Assembly (NCBI RefSeq): GCF_000717175.1
Contig: NZ_JNYD01000001.1
Location: 1-64,000 of the forward strand
Source: Pseudonocardia autotrophica
Lineage (GTDB): Bacteria > Actinomycetota > Actinomycetes > Mycobacteriales > Pseudonocardiaceae
Direction of reading: 5' to 3'
DNA length: 64,000 nucleotides
Part shown: positions 8,333-19,349 of the stretch, in pieces
How the letters are laid out: each line of letters starts with the position of its first letter
Numbering within the stretch: position 1 is the stretch's first letter
The notes under the pieces: model-generated
Told to the model about the DNA's origin: nothing
Database searches by the model: none
What the model saw: the letters and a program-made list of their open reading frames with translations, nothing else
Made by a program: the position numbers and the translations under genes

Positions 8333-9721
8333 TCAGCGCTTCCCGACCCAGCCCGTCACGGCGTCGAGGACCGCGAGGTCGATCGTCGTCTCGATCGCGG
8401 CGTACTCGGCGGGCGATCCGGTGGGAGCGGGCTGCATGAGGTGGTTGAGCCCGTCGAAGGTCCGGACCGTCGCGTCGGGCGAGCCGGCCAGCGCCTCGCG
8501 CATCGGGCCCTCGCTCTGCGCCGGCGGGACCTGCAGGTCCTTCGACCCGAAGAACGCGAACACCGGGATCCGCAGCGCGGCGAGGGCCGGTCGCGGGTCG
8601 TAGCTGAGGAACGGGACGAGGCTCGGAACCTGCGCGGCCGCCGCGTCGGCCTGCTCCGCCGGCAGCCCCTGCGCCGCCGCCTGCTCCCGGGCCGTCCGTT
8701 CCGCCCCCGCCACGTCGCCGGCCTGCACCTGCGTGACCAACTGCCGGACCCGGCCGACCTGAGCCTCGACCTGGTCGGCCGGGACCCCGGCCGCGGTCAG
8801 GATCAGGCGGTTCTGCTCCACCAGCACGTCGCCGCCCGGCACCGAGGGACCGGCCATGAGCACCGCGAACGCGATGTCGCCGGGCGCGGAGCGCTGCACC
8901 GCCAGGGGGGCGAGGTAGCCGCCCTCGCTGTGCCCGAACAGGCCGATCCGGGCGGGGTCGACGTCCGGCCGGGTGCGGAGGTGGGCGACTCCGGCGCGGG
9001 CGTCGTCGGCGAGGTCGGCGTAGGGGGTGCCCGCGAGCGTGCCGCCGGACCCGCCGACGCCGCGGTCGTCCGTGCGCAGCACCACGACGCCGGCGCGGGT
9101 CAGCGCGTCGGCGAGCACGAGGAAGGGCTTGTGCCCGGCGAGCGTCTCGTCGCGGTCCTGCGCCCCACTACCGGTGATCATCACGACGGCGGGGAACGGC
9201 CCGGGACCCTCGGGTGTGGTGACCGTGCCGGCAAGGGTGACGTCGCCGCTGGGAAAGGCCACGTCCTCGCTGCGGTAGGGGTACGGCGGAACCGGGTTCT
9301 GGGGCCTCGCCGGCGGCGGCAGGGTGCCCCTGGTCAGCGAGAACGGGAAGGTCCGGCCGGACTGCGTGAAGTCGCCGCGGAGCGCGTCGCCGTCGACGGT
9401 GCCGCGGAAGGCCGGGTCGCCGGGGATGCCCGGGACGGCGAAGGACACCGCGTCGCCGTCGACCCGGACCGCGGAGAGCGCCGTGCCGGTGAGGCCCTGC
9501 GAGGGGATGTCGATGGTGCCCGAGGCCCCGTCCGGCCCCTCTGTCACGGCGAGGTGCACGCCGATCGCCAGTGGGGAGCCCGGGACCTCGACCGCGCCCT
9601 GCCAGTCCCCGGCGGCGGAGGCACCGGCCGGGCCCGCGCAGCCCGTCGCGACCACTCCCAGCACGGTGAGGACGGACAGGAACAGGACGAACGCCCCCCG
9701 ACGGACCATGAACACGATCAT
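8333..9721 (-). CDS. Secreted alpha/beta hydrolase lipoprotein
   Basis: 462 residues. A hydrophobic leader ends in a lipobox at Cys28 (VVATGC), so the protein is probably anchored outside the membrane. Residues about 35-130 form a beta-rich domain (QGAVEVPGSPLAIGVHLAV and further strands) seen in front of many bacterial acyl-peptidase-like hydrolases. The alpha/beta hydrolase fold follows, with nucleophile Ser in GLFGHSEGG near residue 263, oxyanion region VVMITGSG and a late FDGLNHLMQP with the likely catalytic His. Substrate unknown; esterase or peptidase are both possible. It converges on recN with an 18-nt gap and diverges from steA. It is an insertion relative to the mycobacterial order. 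Confidence 0.85.
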   Translation of the reverse strand: MIVFMVRRGAFVLFLSVLTVLGVVATGCAGPAGASAAGDWQGAVEVPGSPLAIGVHLAVTEGPDGASGTIDIPSQGLTGTALSAVRVDGDAVSFAVPGIPGDPAFRGTVDGDALRGDFTQSGRTFPFSLTRGTLPPPARPQNPVPPYPYRSEDVAFPSGDVTLAGTVTTPEGPGPFPAVVMITGSGAQDRDETLAGHKPFLVLADALTRAGVVVLRTDDRGVGGSGGTLAGTPYADLADDARAGVAHLRTRPDVDPARIGLFGHSEGGYLAPLAVQRSAPGDIAFAVLMAGPSVPGGDVLVEQNRLILTAAGVPADQVEAQVGRVRQLVTQVQAGDVAGAERTAREQAAAQGLPAEQADAAAAQVPSLVPFLSYDPRPALAALRIPVFAFFGSKDLQVPPAQSEGPMREALAGSPDATVRTFDGLNHLMQPAPTGSPAEYAAIETTIDLAVLDAVTGWVGKR

Positions 9722-9855
9722 GCCCGAGGGTGGCGCCGGGTGGGTCGAGTCTCCGCCGCCTTCCCGCCGCCGCGATCGTCGGGCCGGATGACGGGGCGGT
9801 CACGGTGCGGCGCGCCTTCACCGATCCGCGCCGGGGCGGTGCCAGGGTGCGCGGC

Positions 9856-11043
9856 ATGAAGCTGACCGGCCTGCTGCACCGCTCGCGACCCGAGCTGCCC
9901 GGGCTCGCCGGGACCGCGCGCGTCGACAAGCGCACGGACGCCTTGCTCAAGCGGCTCAAGCCGGGCGAGATCGCGGTGCTCGACCAGATCGACATGGACC
10001 GCGCGACGGCCGACGCGCTGATCGCGGCGGACGTCGCCGCCGTCGTCAACGCCGCGCCGTCGATCTCCGGCCGCTTCCCGAACCTGGGGCCGGAGGCCCT
10101 GCTGGCGGCCGGGGTCCCGTTGATCGACGCGACCGGCCCCGAGGTGCTGCACGACGTGCGCGACGGCGCGCGGATCCGGGTGCACGAGGGCGTGGTCTAC
10201 GCGGGCGAGCTGGAGCTGGCCCGCGGCACCGAGCAGACGGCCGAGTCGGTCGCCGACGCCCTTGTCGAGGCCAAGGCCGGGCTCACCCACCAGCTCGAGG
10301 CGTTCGCCGCCAACACCACCGAGTTCATGCGGCAGGAGCGCTCGCTGCTGCTCGACGGGTACGGCGTGCCGGAGGTCGACGTCGCGCTGCGGGGCCGGCA
10401 GGTCCTCGTGGTCGCGGCGGGCTTCGACCACGCCAAGGACCTCGCGCGGCTCGGCAACTACATCCGCGAGTACCAGCCGGTGCTGCTCGGCGTCGGGGCG
10501 GGCGCCGACGCGCTGCGGGCCGCCGGGCACAAGCCGGACCTCATCGTCGGGGACCCGTCCGACATCTCGGACGAGACGCTGACCAGCGGTGCCGACGTCG
10601 TCGTCCCGGCTTTCGCCGACGGCCACGCCCCCGGCCTGCACCGGGTCCAGGACCTCGGCGCGAGTGCGGTGACCTTCCCGTCGTCGGCGAACCCCGAGGA
10701 CCTCGCGCTGCTGCTCGCGCACCACCACGGCGCGGCGATGATCGTGACCGTCGGGCTGTCGGCGACCATGGTCGAGTTCCTCGACCGGGGCCGCTCCGGC
10801 TCCAACGCCTCGACCTTCCTCACCCGCCTGCAGGTCGGCGGCCGGCTGGTCGACGGGCGGGTGATCGCCCAGCTCTACCGCAGCCGGATCTCCACCGGTG
10901 CGCTGCTGCTGCTCATCGGGGCGGCGCTCGTCGCGGTCCTGGCCGCGCTGCTCATGTCGCAGGCCGGGGACGCGGTCCTGACCTGGATCACCACGACGGC
11001 GGCCGCCGTGTTCGAGACGATCAAGGGGTGGTTCGGCCGGTGA
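9856..11043 (+). CDS. steA: SteA-like cytokinetic ring protein
   Basis: 395 residues from ATG 9856 (MKLTGLLHRSRPELPGLAGT); the in-frame extension upstream lies in the divergent promoter region. The protein has the SteA features: an N-terminal domain with LKPGEIAVLDQIDMDR, a thiamin-pyrophosphokinase-like middle (VVAAGFDHAKDL and KPDLIVGDPSDIS) and a C-terminal membrane helix (GALLLLIGAALVAVLAALLM) with a short tail. In corynebacteria SteA partners SteB and influences daughter-cell separation. The stop overlaps the mctB-like start (GTGA), matching the Rv1697-Rv1698 pair. Confidence 0.88.
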   Translation: MKLTGLLHRSRPELPGLAGTARVDKRTDALLKRLKPGEIAVLDQIDMDRATADALIAADVAAVVNAAPSISGRFPNLGPEALLAAGVPLIDATGPEVLHDVRDGARIRVHEGVVYAGELELARGTEQTAESVADALVEAKAGLTHQLEAFAANTTEFMRQERSLLLDGYGVPEVDVALRGRQVLVVAAGFDHAKDLARLGNYIREYQPVLLGVGAGADALRAAGHKPDLIVGDPSDISDETLTSGADVVVPAFADGHAPGLHRVQDLGASAVTFPSSANPEDLALLLAHHHGAAMIVTVGLSATMVEFLDRGRSGSNASTFLTRLQVGGRLVDGRVIAQLYRSRISTGALLLLIGAALVAVLAALLMSQAGDAVLTWITTTAAAVFETIKGWFGR

Positions 11044-11957
11044 TCTCGCTGCGCTACCACGCGGTGTCCATCGCGGCGGTGTTCCTCGCGCTCGCGGTCG
11101 GCGTGGTGCTCGGCGCGAGCGGTCTGTCCGACCGGCTGCTCGCCGCGGTCTCGACCGACCGGGACGCCCTCTCCACCCAGGTCGACACGCTCACCGCCCA
11201 GCGCGACGCCCTGCTCGACGAGCAGGCCGCGGCGGACCAGTTCGCGGGCCGGGTCGGCCCGGCCGCGGTGCGCGGGCTGCTGGCCGGCAAGAGCGTGGCG
11301 CTGGTGCAGGCGGGCGGCGAGCAGGCCGACGCCGAGTCCGTGATCCGGCTCGTCGGGCAGGCGGGCGGCACGGTGACCGGCTCGATCACGCTCACCGACG
11401 CCGTCGGCGACCCGGCCCGGTCGGACCAGCTCAACGCGCTCGCCGCCGAGCTCCTGCCGGCCGGCGCCCAGCTGCCGGCCGCCTCCGACACGGGCAGCCT
11501 CGCGGGCGGCCTGCTCGGCAGCGTGATGAGCACGAAGAGCGCGCCGAACGCCGACCAGGCGGGCGCGGTGTGGACCGGGCTCACCGACGCCGGGTTCGTG
11601 CAGCCCGGCACGGCACCCGGCCCCGCGGACCTCATCGTCGTCCTGACCGGCGGCGCCGCGCAGGGGACGGACGCCGGCGACTCGGCGGCCGTGCTCGCCC
11701 GGCTCGCGGCGCAACTGGACCGCTCCGGCGCCGGCGCGGTGCTGGCCGGCCGCGAGGGGTCGGCGTCGGCGACCGGGCCCGTCGGCGTCGCCCGGGCGTC
11801 GGGCGGGTCGACGGCGGGCCTGTCGACCGTCGACGACGTGCAGACCGGCACCGGGCGCGTCGCCACCGTGCTGGCGCTCAAGGAGCAGCTCGACGGCGGG
11901 GCGGGCAGCTACGGCTCCGACCGCACCGCGTCCGGGGGCGCGGCCCCCGGCGCCTGA
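11040..11957 (+). CDS. mctB: MctB/SteB-like copper transport or envelope protein
   Basis: 305 residues starting at the GTG overlapping the steA stop; VISLRYHAVSIAAVFLALAV aligns well with the start of mycobacterial MctB. One N-terminal membrane helix (about residues 8-28) is followed by a coiled-coil segment (STQVDTLTAQRDALLDEQAA) and an extracytoplasmic domain with a disordered, Gly-rich end. In M. tuberculosis Rv1698 was named a copper transport protein; in corynebacteria the homologue SteB works with SteA. The pairing here favours a shared envelope or division role. Confidence 0.88.
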   Translation: MISLRYHAVSIAAVFLALAVGVVLGASGLSDRLLAAVSTDRDALSTQVDTLTAQRDALLDEQAAADQFAGRVGPAAVRGLLAGKSVALVQAGGEQADAESVIRLVGQAGGTVTGSITLTDAVGDPARSDQLNALAAELLPAGAQLPAASDTGSLAGGLLGSVMSTKSAPNADQAGAVWTGLTDAGFVQPGTAPGPADLIVVLTGGAAQGTDAGDSAAVLARLAAQLDRSGAGAVLAGREGSASATGPVGVARASGGSTAGLSTVDDVQTGTGRVATVLALKEQLDGGAGSYGSDRTASGGAAPGA

Positions 11958-11968
11958 CCACGGGCTCC

Positions 11969-12015
11969 ACGAGCGGCGCTCTCGTTCACACGTAGTGAGC
12001 GAGAGCGCCGTTCGT
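11969..12015. terminator. Long hairpin between mctB and pyrG
   Basis: A 21-bp stem (11969-11989 with 11995-12015, only two G:T wobbles) closes the 5-nt loop ACGTA, beginning 11 nt after the mctB stop. There is no T tract. It is suitably placed to end the recN-side transcript or separate it from pyrG. The arm (core GGCGCTCTCG) looks like a dispersed palindrome rather than a simple terminator. Confidence 0.55.
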
Positions 12016-12079
12016 GCGTTCCGGGAAGGGTCGCGACACGCGCGTGGGCGGTCCGTCCGGGCTGCCGGGAGGGTCCGGG

Positions 12080-12085
12080 TACACT
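12080..12085 (+). promoter_or_regulatory. Candidate -10 element for pyrG
   Basis: TACACT ends 8 nt before the GTG of pyrG. A start site 6-8 nt after a -10 element would coincide with or just precede the GTG, so the mRNA would be leaderless or nearly so. No convincing Shine-Dalgarno or -35 box is visible. Confidence 0.4.
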
Positions 12086-12087
12086 GA

Positions 12088-14480
<2,393 letters not shown>

Positions 14481-14482
14481 AC

Positions 14483-14530
14483 CCCTGTGAGTGGCGATAG
14501 TCGCTATAGCGACTATCGCCACTCACAGGG
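14483..14530. repeat. Perfect 48-bp palindrome between convergent genes
   Basis: Two 24-base arms centred between 14506 and 14507 pair without a mismatch (arm core GTGAGTGGCGATAGTCGCTA). It fills the space between the NUDIX gene and the oppositely oriented HxlR gene, so it could act as a two-way terminator, although it lacks T tracts. The outer motif TCGCCACTCAC reappears in the NRPS linker at 29771-29781, which marks it as a member of a dispersed repeat family. Confidence 0.85.
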
Positions 14531-14533
14531 TGA

Positions 14534-15217
14534 TCAGCCGGCGGCGACGGCGCGCGCCATCCCGCGGCGGACGTACGGGGCGACCGGGCTCAGGCGCAGG
14601 GCGTCGGGCAGCCGCAGCACCACGTCCCGGCGCCCGGTCAGTGACAGCCGCCCGTCGCCGCGGACCGCGGCGAGGTCGAGCGCGCCGTCCCACACCTGGT
14701 AGAGCACGCCGAGCGGGGCCTCGATGACCGCGTCGACCTCGTGGCCGGGGTCGGTGAAGCACAGCGAGACGTCGTGCGGCTGGATCACGAACCAGTACCG
14801 GCGGCGCCGGCCGTCCGGCACGTGGACGTGCAGCACCGTCCGCTTCGGCCCGAAGGGCGCCGGGTCGATGCCGCCGCGGATCCACCACATGAGCGTGGTG
14901 GGGTCCAGCTCGTCCGGTCGCGGTTCCCCGAAGGCCCACCGCGCGCCCCACTCCGCGAGGCCGAAGAGCAGCGGCATCAGCTCCTCGCAGGCGGGCGTCG
15001 GGTGGTACGCGCCGTCGGCGTGCACCACGAGACCGGCGCGTTCGAGCTGGCCGAGCCGCTTCGAGAGCAGCGCCCGGGACATCCCGGGCAGCCCCCGGGC
15101 GAGCTCGTTGAACCGGGTGGCGCCGACGAGCAGGTCGCGGATCACGAGCAGGGTCCACCGGTCGCCCAGGATCTCCAGCGACCGCGTGATGGGGCAGTAC
15201 TGGCCGTAGCGGGACAT
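14534..15217 (-). CDS. HxlR-family transcriptional regulator
   Basis: 227 residues from the ATG whose complement is at 15215-15217; the in-frame extension to 15418 would run into the divergent gene. The N-terminal winged helix shows the HxlR signature: YGQYCPITRSLEILGDRWTLL, then RFNELARGLPGMSRALLSKRLGQLE. Residues about 105-227 form an SCP2-like sterol-binding-type domain often fused to HxlR regulators (DVSLCFTDPGHEVDAVIEAPL). It probably controls the divergent acyl-CoA dehydrogenase, perhaps sensing a lipid-like ligand. Confidence 0.88.
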   Translation of the reverse strand: MSRYGQYCPITRSLEILGDRWTLLVIRDLLVGATRFNELARGLPGMSRALLSKRLGQLERAGLVVHADGAYHPTPACEELMPLLFGLAEWGARWAFGEPRPDELDPTTLMWWIRGGIDPAPFGPKRTVLHVHVPDGRRRRYWFVIQPHDVSLCFTDPGHEVDAVIEAPLGVLYQVWDGALDLAAVRGDGRLSLTGRRDVVLRLPDALRLSPVAPYVRRGMARAVAAG

Positions 15218-15240
15218 GGCCGCACATCCTCCTCGGCCCG

Positions 15241-15255
15241 GTTCATTTTCGGAAC
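15241..15255. promoter_or_regulatory. Candidate HxlR operator
   Basis: GTTC-ATTTTCG-GAAC forms a short inverted repeat in the 73-bp gap between the divergent HxlR and acyl-CoA dehydrogenase genes. It is the only AT-rich palindrome there. HxlR regulators usually bind such sites as dimers next to their own promoter. The assignment is by position and symmetry only. Confidence 0.4.
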
Positions 15256-15290
15256 TATGCGGCAACTCGGATGCGCCGGATCCTGCCGTC

Positions 15291-16442
15291 ATGACAACTC
15301 TCGAGCAGGTCCCCACCGGCGTCCTCACCGACTCCGACGTCCTGGCGCTCGCCGAGGCGGTCGGCCGGGCGGCCGCCCCCTTCGACGCGGCGCACGACGT
15401 CGCCGCCGATTTCGTCACCGAGGCCTACGCGGCCATGACCGAGCTCGGCTACCTGCGCCTCGGCGTCCCGGTCGAGTTCGGCGGGCTGGGCGCGACGCTG
15501 CGGCAGCTCGTGCTGGCCGAGGAGGAGCTGGGCCGGTGGTCCGGTTCGGCCGCGCTCGCCGCCGCGATGCATCTCTACCTCACCCGCATGCAGGTGTGGC
15601 GGCACCGGCGGGGGAAGCCGGACGCGGCCGGGGTGCTCCGTCGCGTCGCCGAGGAGGGCCTGGTCCTCGCCACCAGCGGCGGCTCCGACTGGGTCTGCCC
15701 GACGACGACCGCCGTCCCGGTCGAGGGCGGCTACCGGTTCGACGGTCGCAAGACCTTCTGCAGCCAGGCCCCGGTCGCAGGGGTGCTCGCCACCTCGGCG
15801 GTGCTCGGCGAACCCGGCCCCGACGCCGTCGTGCTGCACGCGGGGGTGCCGTTCTCGGCGCCGGGCGTGAGCATCGTCGAGACCTGGGACACCCTCGGCA
15901 TGCGCGGTACGGCCAGCCACGACGTCGTGCTCGACGGCGTGTTCGTGCCGGAGGAGAAGGTGCTGGGCACCCGGCCGTACGGCGCGCTCGCCGGCCCACT
16001 GCTGGTCGCGGTGATCCACTTCGCCCCGATCGCCGGGGCGGCCTATCTCGGGGTGGCGCGCGGGGCGTGCGAGGAGGCGGAGCGGCTCGTCGCCGCGCGG
16101 TCCGAGGTCCCGGCCGCCGCGGTCCGGGGGATCGGGGAGATGCGCGCGATGCTGCGGGTCGCGAAGTGGGCCCTCCTCGGGTCGGTCGACGACGTCGGCG
16201 ACGACCCGCCCGCCGACGACGCCACCCTCGACGCCGTCCTGACGGCCAAGCGGCACGCCGTCGTGGAGGCGCGGACGGTCGTCGACCGGGCACTGGAGGT
16301 CGCGGGCGGCCAGGCGTTCTTCCGCCGCTCGCCGCTCGAGCGGGCGTACCGGGACGTGCGGGGCGGGCCGTTCCACCCGCTCACCCCGGAGGCCACCCTC
16401 GCCCGGCTCGGCGAGGCGGCGCTGGCGGCGCGGCGGGGATGA
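15291..16442 (+). CDS. Acyl-CoA dehydrogenase family flavoprotein
   Basis: 383 residues. The N-terminal helical domain has GYLRLGVPVEFGGLG, the middle beta domain has the FAD-binding stretch LATSGGSDWVCPTTTAVP and GTASHDVVLDGVFVPEEKVLG, and the C-terminal helical domain ends with ALEVAGGQAFFRRSPLERAYRDVRGG. This matches the acyl-CoA dehydrogenase/monooxygenase superfamily. The usual catalytic Glu position is not obvious from inspection, so a dehydrogenase or a flavin-dependent hydroxylase role are both possible. It is divergent from, and probably regulated by, the HxlR gene. Confidence 0.85.
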   Translation: MTTLEQVPTGVLTDSDVLALAEAVGRAAAPFDAAHDVAADFVTEAYAAMTELGYLRLGVPVEFGGLGATLRQLVLAEEELGRWSGSAALAAAMHLYLTRMQVWRHRRGKPDAAGVLRRVAEEGLVLATSGGSDWVCPTTTAVPVEGGYRFDGRKTFCSQAPVAGVLATSAVLGEPGPDAVVLHAGVPFSAPGVSIVETWDTLGMRGTASHDVVLDGVFVPEEKVLGTRPYGALAGPLLVAVIHFAPIAGAAYLGVARGACEEAERLVAARSEVPAAAVRGIGEMRAMLRVAKWALLGSVDDVGDDPPADDATLDAVLTAKRHAVVEARTVVDRALEVAGGQAFFRRSPLERAYRDVRGGPFHPLTPEATLARLGEAALAARRG

Positions 16443-16448
16443 CGGGGG

Positions 16449-17137
16449 TCAGGGCCGGAGGGGGCGGCCCTGCGCGTCCGTGGACCGCCCGGCCAGCAGC
16501 ACGATGCCGTCGACGAAGCCCCAGACGGCGCCGAGCCCGAAGGTCACGATCGTGACGATCAGCTGGGCGATCGCGATGCCGGTGTGCCCGGTGTAGAAGC
16601 GGCCGATCCCGGCGCCGCCCAGGAACAGCTGCAGCAGGCCCGCGGCGAGCTTGGACTTGTCCGAGTAGGGGGCGCCGGTGCCCGGCTCGCGGCCGTAGGG
16701 CGCGTCGGGGTGCCGCCGGGGGCGTGGTGCGGCAGTCCGGGGGCGCCGTAGGTCGGGCTGCCGTAGTGGGTGGGATGGGGAGCGGCGCCGTAGCCGGTGA
16801 ACGGCTGGGGCGACTGCCCGGTGTACGGCCCGCCGGCGTACCCGGAGGGGAGGCCCGCCGGTGGGCCGTAGGCCTGCCCGTACCCGGTGTGCCCGCCGGG
16901 CTGTCCGCCCGGCCGGTTCCACAGCGCCGCGGGGTGCGGCGCGGGGAGGTCGGTGAAGAGACCGCCCAGGTCGTCGAGCGTCCGGGCGGCCCAGACCTGC
17001 GCGACCCGCTCCTCGTACTCGGCGCCGTCGAGCCGGCCGTGGGAGAAGTGCTCCGCGAGCGCCTGCGCGGCGTCCTCGCGCTCGGCGTTGCCGATCCTGA
17101 CCTGCGGGGGTTCGGGGCGGGGCTCGGACTCGCTCAC
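16449..17137 (-). pseudogene. DUF1707-TM2 membrane protein gene broken by a frameshift
   Basis: Two adjacent minus-strand reading frames together make one protein. From the GTG at 17137 the first frame encodes a DUF1707 domain (VRIGNAEREDAAQALAEHFS, about residues 13-62) and a Gly/Tyr/Pro-rich linker. The second frame, ending at 16449, encodes a TM2 domain (SKLAAGLLQLFLGGAGIGRF and AQLIVTIVTFGLGAVWGFVD, two membrane helices). The switch lies near 16708-16722 inside G/C runs; restoring one base would join GG to HPDAPYGREPG. It is either a sequencing error in a homopolymer or a recent inactivation. Confidence 0.8.
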
Positions 17138-17316
17138 GGGACCGACCGTACCCCCGGGCGGGCGGCGGGCGGCGGCAACCGACTCGGCGTGGGGAGCCGG
17201 GAACGGCGCGTCCGGTCGGACCGGGCACAGCCCCGTGGGGCGCCGCCGGACGACCGGGAGAACAGCGTGACCGTCGGCATCTCTCGTGCGGCCCGGCGCG
17301 CGGTGGGTCCCGGTCC

Positions 17317-17322
17317 TAGGCT
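17317..17322 (+). promoter_or_regulatory. Candidate -10 element for the F420-type oxidoreductase
   Basis: TAGGCT ends 6 nt before ATG 17329, so transcription would begin at or just before the start codon (leaderless mRNA). No Shine-Dalgarno is visible. A clear -35 box was not found. Confidence 0.4.
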
Positions 17323-17328
17323 CGGTCC

Positions 17329-18315
17329 ATGCGCTTCGGTCTCTTCGTTCCCCAGGGCTGGCGGCACGACCTCGTCGGCATCGACCCCGCCGAGCAGTGG
17401 GCGGTGATGAAGGGGCTCGCGGCCCACGCGGACGCGGGTCCGTGGGAGTCGATCTGGGTCTACGACCACTTCCACACGGTCCCGGCGCCGACGGACCAGG
17501 CCACGCACGAGGCGTGGACGCTGATGGCGGCGTTCGCGGCGTCGACCGAGCGGGTCCGGCTCGGCCAGATGTGCACGTGCATGGCCTACCGCAACCCCGC
17601 GTACCTGGCGAAGGTCGCCGCGACCGTCGACGTCGTGTCCGGCGGGCGGGTCGAGATGGGCATCGGCGGCGGCTGGTACGAGCACGAGTGGCGCGCCTAC
17701 GGCTACGGCTTCCCGCCGCCGCGGGACCGGCTCGGCATGCTCGACGAGGGCGTGCAGATCTTCCGCCAGGCCTGGCAGAAGGGCGTCGCGACGCTCAACG
17801 GCACCCACTACCAGGTCGACGGGGCGATCTGTGAGCCCCGGCCGATCCAGGCCGGCGGCATCCCGATCTGGGTCGCGGGCGGCGGGGAGAAGGTCACCCT
17901 GCGGATCGCGGCGCGGTACGCCGACTACACCAACTTCGACGGCAGCCCGGACGGCTTCACCGCGAAGTCCGAGATCCTGGCGAAGCACTGCCGGGAGCTG
18001 GGCACCGACTTCGGGTCGATCGTGCGGACGGCGAACTACAACGTCGCCATCGGCAGCACGGAGGCCGAGGTCTCCGACCGGCTGCGGCAGGTCGTCGACC
18101 GGCTGACCCCGTACGTCGGCAAGGAGAAGGCGGAGTCGCAGCTCGGCGCGTTCCGCGGGCTGCCGGGCGTGGGCACGCCGGAGCAGATCGTGGAGAACCT
18201 GCGCGGGATGCAGGAGCGCGGGATGACCTACGGCATCTTCTACTTCCCGGAGGCCGCCTACGACCGCTCGGGCATCGAGCTGTTCGAGCGCGAGGTCATC
18301 CCGAACCTCGCCTGA
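17329..18315 (+). CDS. LLM-class F420-dependent oxidoreductase
   Basis: 328 residues forming a luciferase-like TIM barrel. It begins [11 protein letters not shown], with the typical SIWVYDHFH, then [43 protein letters not shown] and [21 protein letters not shown]. Members use reduced F420 or FMN to reduce or oxidise varied substrates in the cytosol; actinomycetes encode many. The substrate cannot be deduced. It stands alone, between the TM2 gene and xerD. Confidence 0.87.
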   Translation: MRFGLFVPQGWRHDLVGIDPAEQWAVMKGLAAHADAGPWESIWVYDHFHTVPAPTDQATHEAWTLMAAFAASTERVRLGQMCTCMAYRNPAYLAKVAATVDVVSGGRVEMGIGGGWYEHEWRAYGYGFPPPRDRLGMLDEGVQIFRQAWQKGVATLNGTHYQVDGAICEPRPIQAGGIPIWVAGGGEKVTLRIAARYADYTNFDGSPDGFTAKSEILAKHCRELGTDFGSIVRTANYNVAIGSTEAEVSDRLRQVVDRLTPYVGKEKAESQLGAFRGLPGVGTPEQIVENLRGMQERGMTYGIFYFPEAAYDRSGIELFEREVIPNLA

Positions 18316-18320
18316 TCCGC

Positions 18321-18381
18321 GCGTTGTGGATCCGTACTGCGCGTGGGGGCGCGGCCCGAGCGCGTCGTGGATCCATAATGC
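18321..18381. repeat. Two-copy palindromic repeat upstream of xerD
   Basis: GCGTTGTGGATCCGTACTGC (18321-18340) and GCGTCGTGGATCCATAATGC (18362-18381) are two copies of one 20-bp imperfect palindrome, 41 bp apart. The same unit (GCGTTATGGAACCATAATGC) occurs four times with 42-bp spacing inside the NRPS gene. The downstream copy ends 5 nt before the probable xerD ATG. Its CATAAT (18374-18379) could serve as a -10 element for xerD. Confidence 0.75.
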
Positions 18382-18386
18382 GGCCC

Positions 18387-19349
18387 ATGGGCACGCGGGT
18401 CGCGGACGGGGTCGAGGCCTTCCTGGCGCACCTCGCCGTGGAGCGCGGCAGCTCGGCCAACACGCTGCGCTCCTACACGACCGACCTCGACCGCTACGCC
18501 GCGCACCTGCAGCGCCGGGGGATCGACGACCTCGCCATGGTCGCGGAGTCGGACGTCAGCGACTTCGTCGTGGCGCTGCGCAGCGGCGAGGCGCCGCTCG
18601 CGGCGTCGTCGGCGGCCCGGGCCCTCGCGGCGGTCCGCGGGCTGCACCGGTTCGCGGCGCGGGACGGGCTGGTGCCGGTCGACGTCGCGCGCGCCGTCGC
18701 CCCGCCCGCCCTGCCCCGCCGGCTGCCCAAGGCGCTGACGATCGACCAGCTCGAGCAGCTGCTCGCGGGCTGCGTGAGCGACGGGCCGACGGGGCTGCGC
18801 GACCGCGCCCTGCTCGAGCTCCTCTACTCGACGGGCGCGCGGATCTCCGAGGCTGTCGGGCTGGACCTCGACGACCTCGACACCGACTCCCGGACGGTCC
18901 TGTTGCGCGGCAAGGGCGGCAAGCAGCGGATCGTGCCGGTGGGCCGGCCCGCGCTCGCCGCCGTCGACGCCTACCTGGTGCGGGCCCGGCCGGACCTGGT
19001 CGCCAAGGGCCGCGGCACCCCGGCCCTGCTGCTCAACGCCCGCGGCGCCCGGCTCTCCCGGCAGAGCGCCTGGCACGCCCTGCGCACCGCGGCCGACGCG
19101 GCGGGCCTCGATCCGAGGGCGATCTCGCCGCACACCCTCCGGCACTGCTTCGCCACCCATCTGATGGCCGGCGGCGCCGACGTCCGCGTCGTCCAGGAGC
19201 TGCTCGGGCACGCGTCCGTGACCACCACGCAGATCTACACCCACGTGACCGTCGACGCCCTCCGCGAGGTCTACGCGACCGCGCACCCGCGGGCCCTCGG
19301 GACCGGACGCACCGGCGGACCGGGCACCGCTAACCTCACCGGGCGATGA
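18387..19349 (+). CDS. xerD: Site-specific tyrosine recombinase XerD
   Basis: 320 residues from ATG 18387 ([20 protein letters not shown]); ATG 18378 is an alternative, and an in-frame extension to 18324 runs through repeat DNA. The N-terminal SAM-like domain has [20 protein letters not shown]. The catalytic domain shows Arg in [18 protein letters not shown], Lys in [13 protein letters not shown], HxxR in [12 protein letters not shown], and the [16 protein letters not shown] motif with the nucleophile Tyr. It resolves chromosome dimers with XerC. It is the Rv1701 counterpart and marks the left edge of the siderophore insertion. Confidence 0.93.
   Translation: MGTRVADGVEAFLAHLAVERGSSANTLRSYTTDLDRYAAHLQRRGIDDLAMVAESDVSDFVVALRSGEAPLAASSAARALAAVRGLHRFAARDGLVPVDVARAVAPPALPRRLPKALTIDQLEQLLAGCVSDGPTGLRDRALLELLYSTGARISEAVGLDLDDLDTDSRTVLLRGKGGKQRIVPVGRPALAAVDAYLVRARPDLVAKGRGTPALLLNARGARLSRQSAWHALRTAADAAGLDPRAISPHTLRHCFATHLMAGGADVRVVQELLGHASVTTTQIYTHVTVDALREVYATAHPRALGTGRTGGPGTANLTGR

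Noticed and set aside
18387..19349. Phage or integron integrase marking a mobile island
   Set aside because: Sequence and synteny fit the housekeeping XerD; no attachment-site repeats or phage genes are present.
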